Positions 58,557-64,000 of a stretch of 64,000 nt of DNA are shown here, in pieces (the stretch's first letter is position 1; the number at the start of each line of letters is the position of its first letter). A model generated the notes under the pieces. That model saw only the letters and a program-made list of their open reading frames with translations. It made no database searches and had not been told where the DNA came from. Where the stretch lies: contig JAFSEU010000004.1 in the NCBI GenBank assembly GCA_017435565.1, positions 34,323 to 98,322 on the forward strand. Direction: 5' to 3'. The translations under genes were made by a program, and so were the position numbers. The DNA comes from Oscillospiraceae bacterium. GTDB lineage: Bacteria; Bacillota; Clostridia; Oscillospirales; Ruminococcaceae.

Positions 58557-59834
58557 TCAAACTCCTTTCCATTTATCCCAGCCACTCGATGTGGTATCGA
58601 CTTTCGGCTCACTATCCTGCTTAACATATCCATCTTCGATGATAATACTGCATTCATCGCCGCTTGAAACTCTTGTAGCAATTGCCTGCAGATTCTGTTC
58701 TTCAAGCCATTTGCCGAATTCGTCAAGTGTTTTTCTGTCCATCTGCTCAAGCTTATCAATAAGAACAAATCCACATGCTGGATTCAAAGCTCTGACAATT
58801 GCCGTTGCAACCTTAAGCTGTTCGGCACCGCTCATGCAATCCCACTTCTGAGAATTATATGTAAGCTCACCATCTTCAACGGAAAGCCCTTCAAGCGGAA
58901 GTGCCGCATTGTCAAGCAGCTTTCTGCGCGCTTTGCGTACATCTTCAATCTTTTCAGTAAGATTATTGTACTTATCAAAAAGATTTTTGGCGGTTTCCTG
59001 TGCAGCAACCTTATCAAGATTAGCACGTACCTTTCTGTTGATATCATCAATGCGCTTGATATCCTCTTCAATTTCTGCAGTGCTTTCATCAATCAGGTTT
59101 TCTGCAGATTTACTTGCAATTTCAAGATTTTTCTGCGCTTCATCAACCTTGCGCTGTGCTTCCAGCAAATTGTTTTTCGCCTGAGCAAGTCGCTCTTCCC
59201 ACAAATCTTTGTCACGTCTCAAGCGTTGGTTTTCCGCATTTTTGCTTAATATTTCCTGCTGACGCATAATCAGTTCATGTGCTGATACAGGCATTTCGGG
59301 CATATTGGGATAAAAGACAAGCTCATCGGCATATTTCTGCTTCTGGTCACGTTCTCTGCCGATATAAAGCCTTTCCTGATAAAACGAAGTTTCATCCTGA
59401 TTGAGTTTGCGTAATTCATCACCAACGCCGATTATTTTAAGTAATGTTTCGGCTTTGTCGGAATTCGATGAGTTTATGAATTTCGGCAAATCAAGCGCAA
59501 ACTGCTCAACAAAGCTGTTAAGCAGGGTCTGACCAGCCTTTTGGCCGCTCGGGTCGGTTACAGTAAGACTACTGTTTTTGCCTTTACGCTCGACAACAAG
59601 GCCGTTGCTCAAGGTAATCTTAAGCGTAGGCGGCAACACGGAATCTGAATTCTGCGCTTGTGTGGGACGGTATTTTTCGCCGCCTAAGCACCAGGCGATT
59701 CCATCAAGTACCGATGTCTTCCCCTGGCCGTTATCGCCGCCGATAATTGTCAAGCCGTTTTGCACCGGCACAAGCTCTACCGCCCTCACACGTTTGACAT
59801 TCTCTATTTGCAAAGCATTGATTTTTACTGACAT
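58557..59834 (-). CDS. SMC/RecF-like ATPase (AAA_23)
   Basis: A 425-residue protein with the N-terminal Walker A IGGDNGQGKTSVLDGIAW, a central coiled coil (residues ~195-280) and a C-terminal LSGA-like signature CMSGAEQLKVATAIVRAL and Walker B FVLIDKLEQMD. It belongs to the RecF/SbcC-like DNA repair ATPases found in phage recombination modules, beside Sak4. GAAGGAG precedes the ATG. Confidence 0.85.
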   Translation of the reverse strand: MSVKINALQIENVKRVRAVELVPVQNGLTIIGGDNGQGKTSVLDGIAWCLGGEKYRPTQAQNSDSVLPPTLKITLSNGLVVERKGKNSSLTVTDPSGQKAGQTLLNSFVEQFALDLPKFINSSNSDKAETLLKIIGVGDELRKLNQDETSFYQERLYIGRERDQKQKYADELVFYPNMPEMPVSAHELIMRQQEILSKNAENQRLRRDKDLWEERLAQAKNNLLEAQRKVDEAQKNLEIASKSAENLIDESTAEIEEDIKRIDDINRKVRANLDKVAAQETAKNLFDKYNNLTEKIEDVRKARRKLLDNAALPLEGLSVEDGELTYNSQKWDCMSGAEQLKVATAIVRALNPACGFVLIDKLEQMDRKTLDEFGKWLEEQNLQAIATRVSSGDECSIIIEDGYVKQDSEPKVDTTSSGWDKWKGV

Positions 59835-59943
59835 TTATGTAATTCTCCTTCTAATTATTGATTTATTGTGAACACCTGTCGAAACACCGCACCAAAACCG
59901 CCTTGTTTCGACATTGTGTTTGTCGAATGGGGTCATTTCTTAT

Positions 59944-61188
59944 CTAAATCTCAGCATCGTATTCGCCACCCGATGCTGATATGTTCGGATTATCAAATGC
60001 ACATGGACTTATCTCTGCAAGTTCTGAAGCCGTGTTGAAAAAATCCATTTTAGATATTTTTGATGGCTTGTACCTATGCAATTTCATTATTTCGTCGCCT
60101 AATCCGGTTTTTGTCATATAACCGCGCCACATTTTTGGGTGTGTTTTTCTTAACGATGCCATGTGATTATTTTTAAATCCTATGTCTGTTGCACAACCGA
60201 CACAGCCGTTGCGCTTGATTTTTTGCAAATTGCCGTCTTCGTCTTCGTATTCAATGTCATATAGCGGAGAATACGGCACATCATATCGATGTATGTATTC
60301 CCATATATCGTCATCCGTCCAAATCGCCAACGGAGAACAATGATAAAAATCACCGCAATAGTCTCTATGCGACTTGAATAAATACCCTCTTGTGCTGAAG
60401 TTGAGGCATCTCATGCGGCTTTCGCTCGCCATCAATCCTTTGAAAATCACATCGATACCAAGCTGTCTCTGCATTTGCTCCAAAGGCTCTTTTTTTAAAA
60501 TAGCGCAGCAATGATTGCTGATTCTGACATGTCTTAACAAATCATAATACTCTAACAATTCCGCATCATCACTTTCGGATTGCGAGTATTTCAAAAAGCA
60601 ATCGATATTAATACGTCTAGCAGTCAATTTACCGCTTAGAGCCTTTCCAAGAATCGGGTAACCGTATTGGTCAACACACCAAGCATAGTTTTTTCGCGTG
60701 CCTGCCTTCCATATCAATCCGCGCTTTTTAAAATCGTCATACATTTCTGCAGGGCATGCTTTTTCAAGCGTTTCAGTAGATTTCAGTTTTCCGTCTGCCT
60801 TCAAAACTGTATCAAGCATGTTGTTTTTTTCTAAAAACCCAAGTAGTTCTTTCTGCGCCTGATACTTTAATCCGTCCTTTTTCAGCTTCTCAGGTTTTGC
60901 TTCGTGGAAATGTTCACCGCCCCATTCCATACCTAATTTGCGAGCAAAAGCTAAGCTTTCGGGAAACTCACATCCCGTATTTCCAAATATGATTTCGTAG
61001 GTTTTGTCGGGGAAATATGTACGAAATAAATGCCATAATACTGTGCTGTCTTTTCCACCGCTGAAAGCAATAGCACATCTGTTTTTTGAAGCAGCAAATC
61101 CGTCTTTTATAGCGTTCACGGCCACATCAATTTTATAATCAAGGGGCTTCTTTTGCTCTTGATATATCGTCTTGAAGTCCATAAACAT
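59944..61188 (-). CDS. PAPS reductase-family / PP-loop protein
   Basis: A 414-residue protein starting MFMDFKTIYQEQKKPLDY. The PP-loop SGGKDSTVLWHLF lies at about residue 40, with a FGNTGCEFPESLAFAR motif and Cys residues (GCVGCATDIGF) near the end. This is the PAPS-reductase/3'-phosphoadenylylsulfate family seen in many phages, related to DndC-type and IbrA proteins. The substrate is not known; sulfur metabolism or DNA/nucleotide modification are both possible. Upstream repeats TGTTTCGACA lie at 59,870-59,925. Confidence 0.85.
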   Translation of the reverse strand: MFMDFKTIYQEQKKPLDYKIDVAVNAIKDGFAASKNRCAIAFSGGKDSTVLWHLFRTYFPDKTYEIIFGNTGCEFPESLAFARKLGMEWGGEHFHEAKPEKLKKDGLKYQAQKELLGFLEKNNMLDTVLKADGKLKSTETLEKACPAEMYDDFKKRGLIWKAGTRKNYAWCVDQYGYPILGKALSGKLTARRINIDCFLKYSQSESDDAELLEYYDLLRHVRISNHCCAILKKEPLEQMQRQLGIDVIFKGLMASESRMRCLNFSTRGYLFKSHRDYCGDFYHCSPLAIWTDDDIWEYIHRYDVPYSPLYDIEYEDEDGNLQKIKRNGCVGCATDIGFKNNHMASLRKTHPKMWRGYMTKTGLGDEIMKLHRYKPSKISKMDFFNTASELAEISPCAFDNPNISASGGEYDAEI

Positions 61189-61189
61189 A

Positions 61190-61444
61190 TCAACACACCG
61201 CCTTTTCTTCAAGCCAAGACTTAATCTTATCAGCTTGATCTTTGTACCATACATTGCCCGTCAGCTGCCACATGTGGATACCGACTCTTACGCTGTCTTT
61301 AAGTGCATCGGCGATATAATCGGGGATATTGACTTTTTGCGAATTATCGTGTATACTATTTACAGAATCTATTTGACAAGCACTCGATTCTGCTGAGCTT
61401 GCAGCCGCGCCAACGGTTGCAGGCTCTTTTTCTTTTGTGTTCAT
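61190..61444 (-). CDS. Small hypothetical phage protein, 84 aa
   Basis: Starts MNTKEKEPATVGAAASSAES and has the C-terminal half VRVGIHMWQLTGNVWYKDQ. The Trp-rich half suggests a folded domain; no family is recognised. Its start overlaps the preceding stop and its stop overlaps the next start. Confidence 0.6.
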   Translation of the reverse strand: MNTKEKEPATVGAAASSAESSACQIDSVNSIHDNSQKVNIPDYIADALKDSVRVGIHMWQLTGNVWYKDQADKIKSWLEEKAVC

Positions 61445-61626
61445 CAGAATTCTTCCTCCTTCAGCTCGGGCAGTTCGTAGCCCTTTTTGATGATATTGTA
61501 TCTTGCTTCAATTACGGCAAAATACGGTATGCGCAGTCTTTTTGATATTTCTTCGGCCGTAAAACCTGCGCAGAAATATTCTTTGATGATTTCTTCAGAT
61601 TTGCTTAAGGTTTTATTCGTTATCAT
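61444..61626 (-). CDS. Small HTH-like phage protein, 60 aa
   Basis: A FTAEEISKRLRIPYFAVIEA segment looks like a helix-turn-helix. The protein may regulate early genes. It overlaps both neighbours. Confidence 0.6.
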   Translation of the reverse strand: MITNKTLSKSEEIIKEYFCAGFTAEEISKRLRIPYFAVIEARYNIIKKGYELPELKEEEF

Positions 61627-61744
61627 CCCACTTTAACCCCTTCGCTTTGTAAATGAGGCGGAAGATAGCCTCCACCGTTCCGCCGAAAATGCCAAACACA
61701 GCGCACATCAAGGTGAGCGTAATTAGCAGTGATAAGAATTGCAT
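61613..61744 (-). CDS. Small membrane peptide, 43 aa
   Basis: Not in ordinary ORF lists. The frame MQFLSLLITLTLMCAVFGIF continues to KGLKWDDNE with one long hydrophobic segment. It overlaps the start of the HTH-like gene and directly follows the regulator gene. Conserved small peptides of this type are common in early phage operons; function unknown. Confidence 0.5.
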   Translation of the reverse strand: MQFLSLLITLTLMCAVFGIFGGTVEAIFRLIYKAKGLKWDDNE

Positions 61745-62146
61745 TTAAGCCACCTCAATCCCTGTGTACTCAGAAAATTTCTTTGCGCTGATAAAATATG
61801 TAAAGCGCCCCTGTGAGATTTTCACTGCATAACCGAAGGGAAGTATCCCCTTTTGCAGGCCCACCCTTATGAATTGCTGGCTGACCCCCATCAACTCTGA
61901 TGCCCGCTTGATTGAAAGCTTGTTTACTCCGCAAACTTCCTTTTCTTCGTCAGCTCCGCACAGCCAATTTGCCGGCACGTTCAACGCATTTGATAATGCA
62001 ATTACCGATTCAGCTCTCGGCTTGCAAATACCCAATAAATACGAGCTGATTGATGCGTTGCTCAATTTGCTTGCACAAGCTAATTCAGACTGTGTAATCT
62101 TACACTTGTCCATTGACTCTTTTAATCTCTGTGAAAAAATACTCAT
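61745..62146 (-). CDS. HTH regulator with N-terminal Xre and C-terminal excisionase-like domain
   Basis: A 133-residue protein starting MSIFSQRLKESMDKCKI after GAAGGTG. The Xre HTH is ITQSELACASKLSNASISSYL. The C-terminal part (IKRASELMGVSQQFIRVGLQ) is a second HTH of MerR/excisionase type. It probably regulates the early operon or excision. Confidence 0.75.
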   Translation of the reverse strand: MSIFSQRLKESMDKCKITQSELACASKLSNASISSYLLGICKPRAESVIALSNALNVPANWLCGADEEKEVCGVNKLSIKRASELMGVSQQFIRVGLQKGILPFGYAVKISQGRFTYFISAKKFSEYTGIEVA

Positions 62147-62162
62147 GTTTTCACCTTCTTTC

Positions 62163-62387
62163 TTACTTGCCTGCATTTTCGCTTATGCGGTACACACCGT
62201 TACTGTACATCAGTGTCATTCCAAGTGCATCAGCGATTTTTTCGGCAACACGTCTGCTGTCGTTTGCGCCGCACATAAAGCATTTGATTGTACTCTCTTC
62301 AATGTCGGTTTTCTCAGAAAGTTGACGATATGTCATCTTTCTTTCAGTAAGAACGTTTCTTACAATCTGCCTAAATTCTGCAAACAA
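62163..62387 (-). CDS. Cro-like HTH regulator
   Basis: A 74-residue protein with the start codon TTG after a perfect AGGAGG at 9-nt spacing. The HTH is MTYRQLSEKTDIEESTIKCF. It is the first gene read from the early minus-strand promoter (62,543-62,571), divergent from the repressor, so a Cro role is likely. Confidence 0.75.
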   Translation of the reverse strand: MFAEFRQIVRNVLTERKMTYRQLSEKTDIEESTIKCFMCGANDSRRVAEKIADALGMTLMYSNGVYRISENAGK

Positions 62388-62422
62388 ATTTGCACACCTC
62401 CTACAAATATACTAATTTGCTA

Positions 62423-62451
62423 TTGACATGAGTTCACGAAACTGATACAAT
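62423..62451 (+). promoter_or_regulatory. Repressor promoter (PRM-like)
   Basis: TTGACA, 17-bp spacer, TACAAT on the plus strand, about 180 bp before the repressor start. The spacer contains the operator AGTTCACGAAAC. Confidence 0.75.
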
Positions 62452-62596
62452 ACAAGTACAAGGTTTTCGTTTTGAATACTCTTGTTTGATTCGCCAAAAT
62501 CAATTATTACTGCAAGTTAGCGTTTCGTGAACTCACAAGTTAATTATAGTTCGCATTTTGAGAACTGTCAATACCTTTTGTTCACGTTTTGAGAAC
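62431..62596. repeat. Operator sites of the lysis-lysogeny switch
   Basis: Four related sites. AGTTCACGAAAC at 62,431-62,442 and its exact reverse complement GTTTCGTGAACT at 62,522-62,533. Two 17-bp sites GTTC-N9-GAAC at 62,549-62,565 and 62,580-62,596. They cover both divergent promoters and are the likely binding sites of the CI-like and Cro-like proteins. Confidence 0.7.
62543..62571 (-). promoter_or_regulatory. Early promoter (PR-like)
   Basis: On the minus strand: TTGACA, 17-bp spacer, TATAAT, both hexamers consensus. The spacer is exactly the operator GTTCTCAAAATGCGAAC, so repressor binding would block RNA polymerase directly. Confidence 0.85.
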
Positions 62597-62629
62597 TTTG
62601 TGCAAATCACCAAATTGGAGAGCACATTT

Positions 62630-63343
62630 ATGGACACTATTGACAGAATTATTGTATTGTTGAATGAACGTAATCTTTCGCAGAAAGACTTAACTGACCA
62701 CTTAGAAATAAAAAAAAGTGTTTTTTCTGCCTGGAAGGTCGGAAAAAGCCACTCTTACAAGAAATATATTAAAAAAATTGCCGATTTCTTGAATACCACT
62801 CCTTCCTACCTTATGGGATGGGACGATGAGGCATCTGCTCTTGCTGCGGCTATAAGAGAAGATCCTTCAATTATCGGATTCAAGAAAAAAGAGAATGATG
62901 GCGTTGATGCCGAACCAATCAAATCAAATATTGACGCCGTATTTACTGATAACATCAGAATGATTCCGCTTTATAATTCCGTTTCGGCCGGCCTGGGTGC
63001 CACTGCGCAGGATGAGATTGTCGACTTTATTCCTCTTCGTATTCGTAGCGATTACGAAGCCGCTGAAACGATATGCATCCGTGTCAAGGGCGATTCTATG
63101 TCCCCGAAAATCGATGATGGCGATATTATTCAGGTTCAGAAGATATCAAGCGTTGACAGCGGAAGTATTGCCGTCGTTCTGCTTGACGGTGACGAAGGTT
63201 TGGTCAAAAAGGTTGAATACGGCAAGGATTGGATTGAACTGCATTCTTTTAATCCTTATTATCCCGTTCGCCGCTTCGAAGGGGCAGAGGTACTCAGGCT
63301 GCAGGTTGTCGGCCTTGTAAAAAAGATTATTAAGGATGTGTAA
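62630..63343 (+). CDS. CI/LexA-like repressor with S24 peptidase domain
   Basis: A 237-residue protein; the start MDTIDRIIVLLNERNL follows GGAG at normal spacing and avoids running through the operators. The N-terminal HTH is LSQKDLTDHLEIKKSVFSAW. The C-terminal S24 domain has the catalytic Ser in VKGDSMSPKIDDGD and the Lys in DEGLVKKVEYG. SOS-induced self-cleavage should start prophage induction. It is divergent from the Cro-like gene. Confidence 0.92.
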   Translation: MDTIDRIIVLLNERNLSQKDLTDHLEIKKSVFSAWKVGKSHSYKKYIKKIADFLNTTPSYLMGWDDEASALAAAIREDPSIIGFKKKENDGVDAEPIKSNIDAVFTDNIRMIPLYNSVSAGLGATAQDEIVDFIPLRIRSDYEAAETICIRVKGDSMSPKIDDGDIIQVQKISSVDSGSIAVVLLDGDEGLVKKVEYGKDWIELHSFNPYYPVRRFEGAEVLRLQVVGLVKKIIKDV

Positions 63344-63346
63344 GAT

Positions 63347-64000
63347 ATGAAAAAAGTCTTATTAGCCGTTGCTCTTACAATAACAGGGGCATCCAGCTTA
63401 TTTTTTCTTATAATGTTTATTGTAATGCTTGTTTCGGGCGATTCAGCAGGCAGTATCATAGCTTTGTTCTTCGTATTATTATTCGGCATCTTGTTTGCTT
63501 TGTTGCTCCGGGAATACCGTTATGGCAAACGAAACAGTACGATAAAAATCAATAACAAGCAAGACTTGGAAATTCAAAATATAAGCAATATCACTATAAC
63601 CAACAACTACAACGAATACGACGAATATGCATTTGGCTTGAGAAAAAAGTCATCGTATACAAGAAATGAAGCTGAGATTCTTGCCCCTCAACTCTTGAAA
63701 CAAGTTCAAGATTGTGTTAATTTAATCAATACAACTGTACAACCTGATGTTTTCTTTAAACGATACGGAATGGCAATATACAGATTAAATGAACTCTCCA
63801 AAATGGAAAAAGTAATTAAATTTACAGGCATAAACCCTTCTATTTTTATACAGACAATGATTAACGAAAAGCAATCAGCAATAAAATTGTTAATCGACAG
63901 AATGTATGAAAAAACCAAGGAAAAGCTCAGTTCGTTGAAAACTGATAAAGCTATCATGCACAACATATCTGTTTTTATTGTTGAATTGGTACCGTTTGAA
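63347..64000 (+). CDS. Membrane-anchored hypothetical protein, incomplete at right edge
   Basis: The frame is open from ATG at 63,347 to the edge, about 218 codons. It starts MKKVLLAVALTITGASSLFF and has two membrane segments (residues ~5-28 and ~36-56), then a soluble, Asn-rich and helical part (NISNITITNNYNEYDEYAF). It is 3 bp after the repressor stop and so likely cotranscribed in the lysogen, which suggests a superinfection-exclusion or lysogenic-conversion role. No family is recognised. Confidence 0.65.
   Translation, partial: MKKVLLAVALTITGASSLFFLIMFIVMLVSGDSAGSIIALFFVLLFGILFALLLREYRYGKRNSTIKINNKQDLEIQNISNITITNNYNEYDEYAFGLRKKSSYTRNEAEILAPQLLKQVQDCVNLINTTVQPDVFFKRYGMAIYRLNELSKMEKVIKFTGINPSIFIQTMINEKQSAIKLLIDRMYEKTKEKLSSLKTDKAIMHNISVFIVELVPFE

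Larger units (their letters stand above)
33202..64000. mobile_element. Siphovirus-like prophage (late, replication and regulatory genes)
   Basis: The gene order lysis, tail, tape measure, head, portal, terminase, replication, regulators is complete and compact, nearly all on the minus strand, with a divergent repressor at 62,630. The integrase and right attachment site are not in the window. The left limit is uncertain: the SIR2-STAND and Panacea genes (28.9-33.2 kb) lie where phages carry lysogenic-conversion cargo and may belong to it. Confidence 0.9.

Noticed and set aside
43182..61840. Many 60-180 residue plus-strand frames in the prophage, such as 57,847-58,851
   Set aside because: All lie opposite well-supported minus-strand phage genes and show no family features.
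33202..64000. Complete reassignment of TAG in the prophage
   Set aside because: TAG is required as stop in terS and the helicase, where the next gene overlaps, and it stands directly before the terminator in the endolysin gene.

Overview
The window looks like a gut or rumen Ruminococcus-type firmicute (Oscillospiraceae). The evidence is low to moderate GC, strong AGGAGG ribosome binding sites, secreted proteins with cohesin-like and type I dockerin domains, long poly-threonine linkers in five exported proteins, and a tRNA-Lys-type attachment site. Nearly all of it is mobile DNA: two large elements separated by a short stretch that looks chromosomal.

Region 1 (1 to about 25,756) is the right part of an integrative conjugative element. 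Most genes are on the minus strand. From the window edge inward: the N-terminal 1003 codons of an ArdC/N6-methylase/(SNF2) giant protein with a tnpV gene nested in another frame; a MOBL-type relaxase; two tandem cohesin-dockerin genes and a Sel1-repeat membrane protein, with 112-bp duplicated upstream regions; a type IV secretion block (VirB4, VirB3-like, VirB6-like, VirB2-like, Toprim/DUF3991 protein); a 1032-residue thioester adhesin with a PPETG sorting signal; a Thr-rich lipoprotein; a HAD nucleotidase coupled to parB; parA; and a tyrosine integrase on the plus strand. The integrase stop codon lies in the anticodon loop of a 3' tRNA-Lys(UUU) fragment, which marks the right att site. Between parB and parA is a compact type I toxin-antitoxin locus: a 30-residue holin-like toxin with a convergent antisense RNA.

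Region 2 (about 25,757 to 28,450) holds a D-Ala-D-Ala carboxypeptidase lipoprotein and a BspA-type leucine-rich-repeat lipoprotein, probably host genes. Region 3 (28,450 to 33,195) is defence-type cargo: a SIR2-STAND protein with its own promoter, and a Panacea antitoxin with a membrane partner. This may be the lysogenic-conversion end of the neighbouring prophage.

Region 4 (33,202 to 64,000) is a siphovirus-like prophage read on the minus strand. Right to left: CI-like S24 repressor and divergent Cro-like regulator with textbook promoters and operators, excisionase-like HTH protein, PAPS-reductase-like protein, recombination and replication genes (SMC-like ATPase, Sak4-like ATPase, DUF669-like, helicase, primase-helicase, RusA), an iteron cluster, terminase, portal, minor head, scaffold, HK97 capsid with an Ig-like tail domain, connectors, tail tube, tape measure, tail tip proteins, holins and an M23 endolysin. 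The integrase is presumably beyond the right edge. Two structural-region genes each carry one in-frame TAG inside an otherwise continuous conserved reading frame, although TAG is an ordinary stop elsewhere in the same prophage.

All translations outside the given ORFs were made by hand. Family assignments rest on motif recognition, not on searches.
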